Shown in pieces: positions 1 through 8,948 of a stretch of DNA of 64,000 bases. The translations under genes were made by a program, and so were the position numbers. Source of the DNA: Trichomonas tenax (Eukaryota; Parabasalia; Trichomonadida; Trichomonadidae); assembly GCA_023091735.1 (NCBI GenBank), contig JALKBU010000118.1:1-64000 (forward strand), read 5' to 3'. The notes beneath the pieces were generated by a model that had not been told where the DNA came from, searched no databases, and worked only from the letters and a program-made list of their open reading frames with translations. How positions within the stretch are numbered: the first letter of the stretch is position 1; each line of letters opens with the position of its first letter.

Positions 1-55
1 GTGGCTCGTCAACAACACTAACCTGGATGTATTGGTTAGACAACAAAGATATTTA

Positions 56-162
56 TGACACTTTTTATAAAGGTGACAATTTGCCCGCGCAAAAAGTGAC
101 AGTTTATTCATGAAAAGTGACTTTAAGTTTCCCCTGTCACTTTTTGGTGTTCACTTTTGTCA
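56..162. mobile_element. Putative small inverted-repeat element (fourth member of the TG...CA family)
   Basis: A 107 bp segment begins TGACACTTTTT and ends CTTTTGTCA. It contains four AAAGTGAC-type words, two in each orientation, so it can fold back on itself. The flanks, 37-55 and 163-181, are similar 19-mers that share TAGAC and CAAAGATATT but differ by small gaps, as expected of an old target duplication. It resembles the better-preserved elements at 3984, 20220 and 20635 in end dinucleotides, subterminal words and duplication length. It lacks their GGGTAT terminus, so membership is tentative. Confidence 0.35.
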
Positions 163-181
163 TAGACTCAAAGATATTCTA

Positions 182-627
182 AGGAAATAAAAAATAAATC
201 AAATATATAAAATTCGATGATTTTCTAAAAATTTACAAAAAATAAAAAATCTCATTTTTGTCAGTGGATGGGTTAGGATTTGTTTTTCGATCTTCATATC
301 TCGACATCTAGTTTAGAAACCAGGGCTATATTTCATGCATATATATGACATTTTTTACCGTAAATGTACTGTTTCAGAATCTTTTGAATAGCGCCGTGTG
401 CTGAGGTTTAAATTTAACGTTAAAAACTCATCCAGAACGCACTTCTTGTGTGTTTTTCGGAAGTTACTAAAAAGTTCAAAGACATGAAAAATGAGGCAAT
501 ACATTTTATAGATGGATCACTACTATATCCAAAACTGCACTTCAGACATTTTTATTTATGCTTGCTATGCTAATAAATGGGGCTCGAACTACCAACTTTC
601 CTTCAATAAGGTTAAAAATTGAATGGT
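182..627. other. Intergenic, no gene recognised
   Basis: AT-rich sequence without a reading frame that I can support. A short open stretch at 2-58 (+) could be the tail of a gene lying left of the window, but it is too short to judge. Confidence 0.4.
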
Positions 628-1772
628 GTCAGTGAAGCCTTAAGAATGCTATTACGCGATCAAACAAAGAAGTTCTTGAAGTATTGATCACAGATTTTTC
701 AATTAATCCAGCAAAAACTGTAATTAAATCGCAATATTCGGTATCTAAATTCACATCACTTGCGTATGCATTACAGAAAGATCGATTGGACATTGCATTA
801 GTTCTCATGAAACATGGTGCAGTTCCAGTGAGAGAACATGTTATAGAATAACATTTCATCAGAGATGCGTATGATGTTTCAACACAATCAATGAAATTAA
901 TTCATTTCCTTGAAGAAAACGGATATGAATATGATGATACATTATGCACATTTTTGATTCCATCTGCAATAGACTCTGAAAATTATGAAATGTTCTAATA
1001 TTTATTATCAAAAACGAAAAGAATTCCGAAGAGGTATTTACCGGATTCCAAAGATTCGTTTGCGCAAATAATGATCTCGAAATGTTAAAGAAAATGATCC
1101 CATTTAATCATGTGGAATTTATATTAAATGATGATTCGTTGTGTTACAGTGATGAAGTGTTCGAATATCTTCTTGAAAATGGAGCAGAAGTTAATAAAAT
1201 ATTGTTATCACGTTCAATAACGTCCTTAAGTCTTGGGAATTTATGCATCTTGATGAAACATGGACTCAAAATACAGGATGAATTCCTTAGAAATCTTAAT
1301 GCAGCAGAATTTGATTTCTTCATCGATGAATGCGTTTATGCAGATTATGAATATGATGAGTTATGTGCAATTGTATTCTGATATTTCTTCAAAGAATATA
1401 CTCGTATAGACAAAGCATATCTGAACAATGCCTTGATTAAAGCACTCGAGAATAGGAGAGAAGCCACTGCTAAAGAAATTATCAAGAATATTCCCACCGT
1501 ATGCAAAGATAACAGGTTGATACATCTTGCTTCATCATGTATCACATGAATCTATAAATTATGATAATATTGATATGATAGATTTTCTTGTTCTTAATGG
1601 ATTTTCTCCAACAATTGAGTTTGAATCTATTGAAAAGAATCCACTTTACTTAGCAATATCTCATGGAAAATACGATCTTGCTAATTATCTTCTGAAAGCA
1701 GGAGCACTTTCATTCGATTATTCTCAATACTTTTCACAAGAAATTGTCACAATTCTTGAAACATTACACTAA
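628..1772 (+). pseudogene. Broken ankyrin/DUF3447-type repeat protein
   Basis: Reading the + strand in successive frames gives one continuous ankyrin-like protein. Pieces include NKEVLEVLITDFSIN and LAYALQKDRLDIALVLMKHG near 660-830, FEYLLENGAEVN near 1160-1200, and MIDFLVLNGFSP with YLAISHGKYDLANYLLKAGA near 1575-1705. The pieces are separated by in-frame stops (about 849, 998, 1379 and 1547) and by frame changes near 1080 and 1520, so no single ORF spans the region. Intact relatives in trichomonads are long proteins with an N-terminal DUF3447-like region followed by ankyrin repeats. The final piece ends at a normal stop at 1770-1772, so the 3' end appears complete. No credible start codon or initiator survives. 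Decay rather than sequencing error is likely because the lesions are many. Confidence 0.8.
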
Positions 1773-1854
1773 ATTTTGTAAGTTTGCTTTATTATTATTA
1801 TTTTTATCCTCTAAGCACTGAAGATTAATGCGATTTGTTTAAAGCTTGGGTTTA

Positions 1855-1985
1855 TAGAGTGATGTGGATCAATCGGGGATGGCCACTGTTATGTTATAAT
1901 ATAGATCAAATCATATTGGATTGATTCTAAGTAATAATGATAATCAAATGAGATCGATTGGTCAACTATCATAGTGATGATCAAA
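1855..1985. repeat. Degenerate AT-rich repeat shared with 4430-5030
   Basis: Diverged words of the type AATGATAATCAAATGAGATC and GATTGATT recur here and, many more times, at 4430-5030. Both blocks adjoin decayed ankyrin genes, suggesting a repeat that accompanies that family. The remainder of 1773-2236 holds no gene that I can see. Confidence 0.4.
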
Positions 1986-2236
1986 GAGTGTTGTTCAACA
2001 TGAATTATATATAAGCAAATATTAATTTTGTCCAATATTACATCGAAATAAAAACACTTTGCTGCACAATCTCATTTTTTCTAAACCACTGATTTTTTTG
2101 ACATCGAAGACAGTGATCATGATTAATTTATTTGCATTACCTAATAAGCTCAAAAATGTTCTATGGTTTTTTGCAAACTTCGGGATCTTTAGGAATCAAA
2201 AATAAAATCAAATTTTCAATTGACATCCCATTTAGA

Positions 2237-2310
2237 TTACATGTCAAATATACAAATTACATGTCACAAGTCAATTTGAATTTACATGTCAAAATTTAAA
2301 TTACATGTCA
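2237..2310 (+). promoter_or_regulatory. Array of four TTACATGTCA motifs upstream of NOP2
   Basis: Exact copies of TTACATGTCA start at 2237, 2257, 2282 and 2301, all in the same orientation, followed by a degraded copy, TCTTATGTCA, at 2321. They lie 158-231 bases before the NOP2 start codon. The same word occurs singly or in arrays before many other genes here, so it is probably a transcription-factor site. That role is inferred from position and repetition only. Confidence 0.6.
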
Positions 2311-2467
2311 TAATATCAAATCTTATGTCACTTTTCGATCACATTAATCAAAAATAAAATTGGCCAAAACATGTTCAATCGATAGTACATCGGACAGAGA
2401 GTCCAAACACAACAGAAAATTCGAAATAAAAATCTAAAATTTTTTCGGGACACAAAGCAGAAAAATC

Positions 2468-3895
2468 ATGTCGCGAGTTCAAGCCTCAGAGAGCGATTCC
2501 GAGATCAACGACGCACCAGAAGGCGAGGAAGGTGATGACTGGCTCGGTGGAGCTGATGAGGAGGGCGACAAGGCACTCGTTGAGCGTGAAAAGAAATTAA
2601 AAGAACAGGAAGACGAATTCATTGAAGATATGAAAGAGAGCTCCATTCCAAAGGGCATGCTGGACTTAAATGGTCCATCTGTTGACTACGATGAAGTCAA
2701 GCAAAGGTGCCAATTAATCGTTGCCACGCTTCAAGACATCAAAAAGCTCGGTCAGGAGGGTGTCTCTCGCCAGGACTATCTCAACAAACTTTTCGATGAC
2801 CTTACATTGCTTTATGGATACAATCGTTATCTTCTTGAGCAAATTGCTTCTTTAGTTCCAGTTGCGGAAATCATCGACTTCATTGACGCAAACGAACACC
2901 AACGCCCAGTTGTTATTCGTACAAACACACTCAGAACACGCAGAAATGAACTCGAACGCGTTCTCAGCGAGCGTGGCGTTCGCTTGAGCGCAATTGGCAA
3001 GTGGACAAAGCTCGGCTTGATCGTTTACGACTCCCAGGTCCCGATTGGTGCCACACCAGAGTATCTTTCTGGACATTACATGATTCAGTCTCCATCTTCG
3101 TTCTTGCCTGTTATGGCTCTTAACCCACAGCCTGGAATGCGCGTTCTCGACATGTGCGCTGCTCCAGGTGGTAAAACAACACACATGGCACAGCTCATGA
3201 AGAACCAGGGCGTCATTATAGCTAACGATGTCAACAGAGAGCGTGCTCAAGCTCTCATCGCTAACATTCATCGTCTCGGTGTCACAAACACAATCGTTGT
3301 TAACTACGATGGCCGTGCATTCCCAGACATGATGGGTGGCTTCGACATGGTCATGTGCGATGCACCATGCAGTGGCACTGGTGTTATCAGCAGAGATCCT
3401 TCTGTTAAGACAAGCAAGAGCGAACAAGATCTTCAAGTTCTCACACACAACCAGAAAGAAATTATTCTTCATGCTTACGACTCAGTTTCAACAAACGGTG
3501 GTAGGCTCTGCTATTGTACATGTTCTCTCCTCGTCGAAGAGAACGAAGCAGTCGTCGACTACCTCATCAACAACAGAAAATGCAAAGTTATTCCTAGCGG
3601 TCTCGACAAGGAGTTCGATGAGGAACTCTCAAAGGGTATCATAAATTACAAAGGAAAGCACTTCCACCCATCAATCGTTGAGAGCAGACGTGTTTATCCA
3701 CATAGAATGAACATGGATGGATTCTACTTCGCACTTATAGAAGTTCCACCAGGTCCAAGAGGTCCATTGACAGATCCAGACGCTCCTAAGCCTAAGAAGG
3801 AGCAGCCAAAGACTGAGGCTGAGAAGCGTGCTGAGAAGAGGGCAAAAAGGGCTAAGAAGGTTAAGAAGTTTAGTAAGAGGTTTGGTGGTAAATAA
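2468..3895 (+). CDS. NOP2: NOP2/NSUN1-type 25S/28S rRNA m5C methyltransferase
   Basis: This 475-residue protein belongs to the RsmB/NOP2/Sun methyltransferases, which transfer a methyl group from S-adenosylmethionine to cytosine C5. NOP2 itself acts in the nucleolus on the large-subunit rRNA during 60S assembly. An acidic N-terminus (about 1-60) precedes the NOP2-specific region. The SAM-binding motif LDMCAAPGGKTTHMAQL lies near residues 230-247. The two catalytic cysteines are in DAPCSGTG (about C301) and CYCTCSLL (about C352). The C-terminus is a lysine/arginine tail typical of nucleolar proteins. The start ATG lies in AAAATCATGTCG and is preceded by the motif array at 2237-2310. Codons often end in C or G, more than in neighbouring genes, which suggests strong expression. 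NOP2 is preferred over other NSUN members because of the acidic N-terminus and the sequence leading into the core. Confidence 0.93.
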   Translation: MSRVQASESDSEINDAPEGEEGDDWLGGADEEGDKALVEREKKLKEQEDEFIEDMKESSIPKGMLDLNGPSVDYDEVKQRCQLIVATLQDIKKLGQEGVSRQDYLNKLFDDLTLLYGYNRYLLEQIASLVPVAEIIDFIDANEHQRPVVIRTNTLRTRRNELERVLSERGVRLSAIGKWTKLGLIVYDSQVPIGATPEYLSGHYMIQSPSSFLPVMALNPQPGMRVLDMCAAPGGKTTHMAQLMKNQGVIIANDVNRERAQALIANIHRLGVTNTIVVNYDGRAFPDMMGGFDMVMCDAPCSGTGVISRDPSVKTSKSEQDLQVLTHNQKEIILHAYDSVSTNGGRLCYCTCSLLVEENEAVVDYLINNRKCKVIPSGLDKEFDEELSKGIINYKGKHFHPSIVESRRVYPHRMNMDGFYFALIEVPPGPRGPLTDPDAPKPKKEQPKTEAEKRAEKRAKRAKKVKKFSKRFGGK

Positions 3896-3983
3896 ATTTT
3901 AGAGCTATTTATTTTATATATATTAAATGATTAGATTTAGATTCAATTTTGATTTGTTTTTCTATCATATATCAAGCCCTTCA

Positions 3984-4318
3984 TGTAGGGTATAATAAAG
4001 AGTCAAGAAAAGTGACGTGTTTACATGGCAGTTTTAATATGTTTTGACATGTAAAGTATGTAATCTTAACAAAGGGTGTTCTATTAAGCTTGATAGACGC
4101 TCTAACAAGCTTGAAATGATCTATAACAAGCTTAATAGGCTCTCTAACAAGCTTGATAGATTCTCTAATAAGATTTGCAGATGCTATAACAAGTTTAATT
4201 GAACTTATAAATAATTAGCAAATGTATACTTTATAAATAAACAGATTTTACATGTCAAAATGAAATACATTTGCCATGTAAACACGTCACTTTTCGTGAC
4301 TCTTTATTATACCCAACA
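3984..4318. mobile_element. 335 bp inverted-repeat element with 17 bp target duplication
   Basis: The ends are TGTAGGGTATAATAAAGAGT and, on the opposite strand, TGTTGGGTATAATAAAGAGT. The inverted repeat continues for about 47 bp with two mismatches and includes AAAAGTGACGTGTTTACATG. Weaker similarity runs on to an internal TTTTGACATGTAAA on both sides. The element is flanked by perfect 17 bp direct repeats, ATATATCAAGCCCTTCA, at 3967-3983 and 4319-4335. The middle (about 4085-4200) is a degenerate tandem array of TCTAACAAGCTTGATAGA units, roughly six copies. No protein is encoded, so it must be non-autonomous. It sits just downstream of NOP2 and at the 3' side of an ankyrin remnant. Confidence 0.85.
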
Positions 4319-4339
4319 ATATATCAAGCCCTTCAAATA

Positions 4340-5200
4340 GTTATTTCGCATCTTTGGATTGAAGATATTGAACAATTTCTTGATACTTCATTTTTAAAGC
4401 CAAAGATAAAGGTGTTTTAAATCATAGTGATGTAATGATATTGATTGATTATATATCATAATGATGATATTCACATGAGATTGATCTATCCATTTGTTTT
4501 CATAACATGCTAATAATCTTCAAATGAAATCGATTGATTCGATACAATTGCAATAAACAAATGAAATTGATTGATTTCATATCACAATAATGAGCAAATA
4601 CAATTAATTGATTTTGTGCCATATTAATAAACAATTGAAATTGATTGATGTTATTTTATAATATTGATCGATGATTATCATGTTTACATCAGCACCATCT
4701 CGTGAACAATCTCTAATGATTTCATTTCATTTGCAATAGATAATGGTGTTTTAATTCATAATGAAGATCGAATGATGTTGATTACTTTCTTATTATAATG
4801 GTAACAGAATGTGATTGATTGATGCAGTATCATAGTGATAATCAAATGAGATTGGTTGATTACGTATCAATGTGACAAACATATAGATTTAATTGGTTCT
4901 ATATAATATAATAATGAATTCCATATGAAAATAATTGATTGGATGTAATAATGATAGTCAAATGATATTGATTAAAATAACATCATAATGATAAGCAAAC
5001 GAGATTTATCAACATAAAGCATTGTTGAACACACCCATACTTAATGTTAATATCATGAGAATTTTCAATCATAAATAAAAAGACTTCAAAATTTCCATAG
5101 TAAAGGCACTCCGTCGCTGTTATTCCATTCATTTATGCTTTTTGTTCCAGAAGCCATTTGAAAATGTCATTATGGTTATAAGTAATTGCAGCCTTTAAAT
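4340..5200 (-). pseudogene. Decayed ankyrin/DUF3447 gene, minus strand
   Basis: Short ankyrin-like peptides are readable on the minus strand. They include AAITYNHNDIFKWLLEQKA (about 5200-5140), KTPLSIANEMKSLEIVHEM (about 4750-4690) and KTPLSLALKMKYQEIVQYL (about 4420-4350). Stops and frameshifts separate them. Degenerate AT-rich repeats of the GATTGATT type fill 4430-4680 and 4790-5030 between them. Together with the plus-strand pseudogene at 628-1772, this means that NOP2 is bracketed by two dead ankyrin genes. Confidence 0.6.
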
Positions 5201-5304
5201 ATCTATCCGATATTGTATGACAGTCATTATATATAGACAATAATTTATATGACAAATATGATTTTACGTGTCAAACTTAAATTTCCTTATCAAAAAGGTG
5301 ACAG

Positions 5305-5724
5305 ATGACTGATACAACACTGTATGAAGTAACTTTGGATCATTCAGTATTTGAGATGATAATTATACATATTTGCAACGTCAGATACTACGACCCGCCT
5401 ATTATCATTTATATCGCGTCCCTTTATCTTTGGTTCTTCTTATATTTTAAAGCTAAAGGCATCACGACCATTTTAACACTCCAATTTCTATTGTCTATAG
5501 CCGCGTTAACATACACAGAAGAAGTGAATTCATATTTCACAAGTAATTGGCAAAAATTTTATTTTTCAAAGAATTATTTCGATGATACGTGTATCTTCAT
5601 TTTAATTTTCTGGTTTATTCCATTGTCAATACTATCGATACTCATTTCAGTTCAGTTTTTGCTTGATTTATGCAAAACTTTTTCGATTCACTTATATTTC
5701 AATTCTATATTACCAAAGAAGTAA
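5305..5724 (+). CDS. TMEM18 homologue (small four-helix membrane protein)
   Basis: A 139-residue hydrophobic protein. The central block runs LTYTEEVNSYFTSNW, then QKFYFSKNYFDDTCIFI, then a helix starting FWFIPLSIL. It aligns by eye with the TMEM18 signature, in which an AEYINE segment is followed by NW, a YFD motif and two helices. About four membrane helices are visible (near residues 33-50, 55-70, 92-110 and 112-125) and the C-terminus is basic (LPKK). Animal TMEM18 is about 140 residues and sits in the nuclear envelope, where it has been linked to DNA binding; whether that holds here is unknown. The ATG directly follows TTATCAAAAAGGTGACAG, an initiator-like context shared with several genes in the window. 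Confidence 0.7.
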   Translation: MTDTTLYEVTLDHSVFEMIIIHICNVRYYDPPIIIYIASLYLWFFLYFKAKGITTILTLQFLLSIAALTYTEEVNSYFTSNWQKFYFSKNYFDDTCIFILIFWFIPLSILSILISVQFLLDLCKTFSIHLYFNSILPKK

Positions 5725-6654
5725 CGACTGTATACTGCTTATCCTAGTGCGTACTTATTCTTGTTTTGTTTGTTATAAAGATATTTCTCAAAATAGCATT
5801 TTTGGTGTTTGAAATTATTACCGGATAACTTTGGCTCTATCATATATAGAGTCACTAATCTGTTAGAATTCATCGACAAAAGTGATAAAAAGGCTCGTTT
5901 TAACATTGAATATAGATTATTTAAGTCTGAACAATGAGCATCAGTTGCAACTACTAAATGCGCATAATATATGTTAATATGAACTTGTGTTTCAAAAAAT
6001 TAGCAAAAGTATTTCTCGATCTAAACTCAAATACTGAATATTATCTACTCTGTAATAGATGTCCTAATTCTTCATATGGGAGTCTAATGGAATCCAGTGT
6101 GAACATCTTAAAATAATGTAATATGCTATACAATATATATAATGAAAAAAAAAATCTAATGAATATTAAGTTATTTGTAATAGTTTTGTATTATATGACT
6201 CAATTATAATTGTTTTCTAATGTGTTAATGCGATTTGCATCAATAAGGAATAAAGTGATTGTAACTCAAGACGTGTGTTTGAACAGTTTTAGGATGGTAT
6301 CAGCTCTACAGCAATATGTGTAAGATATTTATCACATTCCTATCGTTCAAAAAGTAAGGTGTGGTGTAGTTGCACAGAGCAGCAAAAAAGCACGAAATCT
6401 CCTTTTAAATGAGACATCAAATTCAAATAGATATCCCCTTTATTTTTTGACATTTTTCACTTTACAGAGTGACTTATTGACACGCAAAACACTATAACTT
6501 TTCCACGGGTTGTGACAGGTTTTTCATGTTACGATACACGTGGAAATTGGACCTTTATGATTTCAAACCCGAACTAAACCATTATTTGTAACCATTTCTT
6601 CGAATATAAGCTACCAAAACTTTACAGAAGTGGGGCAACCAACGCTAAAACCAT
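5725..6654. other. Intergenic, no gene recognised
   Basis: About 930 bases of AT-rich DNA. I see short TGACA-rich stretches near 6445-6520 but no supported coding region, RNA gene or clean inverted repeat. Confidence 0.4.
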
Positions 6655-6960
6655 TTAACTACTACTATGGTGTTGTGTAATCTTGTAAATGTCCTGGATG
6701 CATTTAGAATATGAAGAAATATTGCTTTTATTCATAAATTGCTTGAAATATTTTCCAAAAATTTGAATTTCTTCAGACTTGTCAGGATCAGCTTGAACAG
6801 CAGTTCCAATTGCAAAGATATTTTGAATGATTGCAAATATATTAGTAGTTTTATCTCGAAGTTGTAATGAAGGATCATCATTAATTTCTTTTATGTAAGA
6901 ATGAATTTCAGTTAAAGAAGGTAACGTATTGTTTTGATGGGGAATGCAACAGTCAATCAT
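6655..6960 (-). CDS. Hypothetical 101-residue protein or gene fragment
   Basis: The open frame starts at ATG 6960 and encodes a small helical, polar protein (for example EIHSYIKEINDDPSLQLRDKT, then a helix around NIFAIIQNIFAIGTAV). I do not recognise a domain. Its composition is more protein-like than that of neighbouring random ORFs. It has no clear TCA initiator or TTACATGTCA word close upstream, and it sits beside pseudogenes, so it may be a surviving piece of a larger decayed gene. Confidence 0.35.
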   Translation of the reverse strand: MIDCCIPHQNNTLPSLTEIHSYIKEINDDPSLQLRDKTTNIFAIIQNIFAIGTAVQADPDKSEEIQIFGKYFKQFMNKSNISSYSKCIQDIYKITQHHSSS

Positions 6961-7153
6961 TTTGCTGAAACTTTATATTATAGTTCATCATGGTAGTGAT
7001 ATACTGCGGCATCTTATGCAAATACCTAGTCAACTTCAATTTCCCGTCATTTTAAAGTTCTCCCTTACTTTAGAAAGAAACAACCATAAGTTTTCAAAAT
7101 ACGAGGTATCTTAACTGGCAAATGAACTGACCTCTTGTAAAAACCATAAATTG

Positions 7154-7163
7154 TTGGCGCCAA
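7154..7163. promoter_or_regulatory. TTGGCGCCAA palindrome before a broken gene
   Basis: A perfect 10 bp palindrome of the E2F-site type lies 17 bases upstream of the ATG at 7180. The same palindrome occurs twice more in the window, at 38952-39021. A GC-rich palindrome is conspicuous in this AT-rich spacer. Function is inferred only. Confidence 0.4.
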
Positions 7164-7179
7164 TCATTCTTATTCAAGT

Positions 7180-8257
7180 ATGGACAAGTCAACTATTATA
7201 AAAGAAGCTCACTACATGAGCTTTGCTATAGAGGAAAATGAATTTGTGGACATCAACCTTAGCCAGGTGGAGCACGTCTTTCAAAACAGCGTCTTGTCTG
7301 AAGAAGAGGAAGATGATTTACAGGAAGCTGAGAATCTGTTAGAAATGAGCCTTGATTAGGGTATTCTCATTGGAAGCGAAGGAGCACCATTCCTTCTTAT
7401 CCCTCAGCGATCTAAAATGTTTGAAATTTCGACTCAAATTTGCCATCCCGCGTTATCACTGAGGATGACTTGGAAACTCCTTTCCCTATGGAGGAAGCAA
7501 AGACCTATAGCTTTAGCAAATCTAATTCAGCAAAGAAAATACTCAAAGATAAGCAAAGACAGAATGCAATTCGTCTGAATGAACAGAAAAAGCAATTACA
7601 ATTAGAACTGCAAAAACAACAACACGAAGAGAGCGCCCCTCTACCAATTGAACCTCAATCAGCTACAATTTTCCCTGAACCTCCTAGGCCTGGAACAGTT
7701 CAAGAATCTACATGTGCTGTTATCATTGATATGATTTGTAATACAACAATCATTGTCAATCACCAATTGGTCTTTATGCAGCTAAGTCGATATTTCCGTT
7801 TCCGTATGAAAGCATGTTGAACAAAAACTTCTCATGGTACGTTCAAGCAATGTTTAACAACATGACAAATATTGATCAATTTGAAGAAATGCTTCATTTA
7901 ATGAATGTTCCGTGTCCAGAAGGTTATCCAGATGTAACACATCGAGTTGCAGTTGCTATTGACGCAATGAGTGTTAACCTGTTGGTAACACATGATGCAA
8001 ATGGAACAGTCATTGGTTTGAGAGATATTTTTGTATCTTATTGTATGCAGCTTGATAATGATATCCCAAACTTTGCTTTCAATATCATCCCATACTATAA
8101 TGGAAACTCGACAGGTGTCGTGGATCAGATAATATTCAATTTAAATCGCGTGAATCAAACATTTAATATATGTTACGCAGTGGCAGATAGGTACAGAGGC
8201 TACGACCAGTTCCACACTGATTTCTTTACAAAATGGATTGGTGGGGAAAAACTTTGA
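7180..8257 (+). pseudogene. Broken gene, possible DDE-type transposase
   Basis: Three consecutive frames form one protein. The first is MDKSTIIKEAHYMSFAIEE, an acidic start at 7180 that ends in a stop at 7357-7359. The second is a glutamine/lysine-rich coiled segment at about 7440-7780. The third, after a frame change near 7780-7815, runs NKNFSWYVQAMFNNM to the stop at 8257. The last part contains VAIDAMSVN and, further on, AVADRYRGYDQFHTDFF. Acidic residues in such settings resemble the first and second catalytic positions of transposases with an RNase H fold. I cannot assign a family. An unrelated cellular gene is possible. The two lesions make it a pseudogene. Confidence 0.5.
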
Positions 8258-8948
8258 TGAAATGTGCAACTTAGCTAGAGAGTGCTTGTTTGATAGAAAT
8301 TATATTTTTTACTCGAAACTTATATTTCATATCAAGTCTGTTCCATTTTTACGAGTAATTAGTCGCTGTCTATACTCTCCAATGCTGTGAAACGTTTGGA
8401 TATTAATTTTATTTTTCACCAGATTTGACGATCTTTCAGCAGCACAAGAATGAACGAATAGTGTCTCTTTAATTGTGTTATAATTAAACCTTTTATACTT
8501 CAAAAAACAAATTTCTATGCAAAGAAAGTTATTTGACGTTGATTAATGTTACTATATAACAATAGCAAGTAGTTGCTTTTGAGCATTGACCTCAAGGAAA
8601 TGGGTTTTATCTAAAAGATTTGCAATAAATATTATTTTGAGCAATATTGTATGTTAATGATCTAAAACATAATGGCATATTATTTCACATTGAGACCCAT
8701 TATTTTGCACCAAGATTAATTTTTCCTGAAATCAAAAATGAAGAAAATCTATGAAATTTCGTTATAGATGAATATAAAAGATAATGTAGGTTGTATTTAT
8801 TGATTAAAAATTAAGTCATAAGCATCTAAAAAACGTTAAAAATAAAATCCATTTGTAAACCTTTCAACAGTAATCTTGACCACTATATTCTTTACTTAAT
8901 GATAAAATTGTCAAGTATATATATATATTTGACATGTAAATTATCAAA
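8258..8948. other. Intergenic; promoter region of the importin-like gene
   Basis: AT-rich, no gene seen. The last 20 bases hold TTGACATGTAAA (8929-8940) followed by TTATCAAAATGG, which combines the recurring upstream word with an initiator-like TCA right at the start codon of the next gene. Confidence 0.5.

Noticed and set aside
2852..3472. 206-codon open frame on the minus strand inside NOP2
   Set aside because: Antisense shadow of a strongly biased gene; the plus-strand frame carries all methyltransferase motifs.
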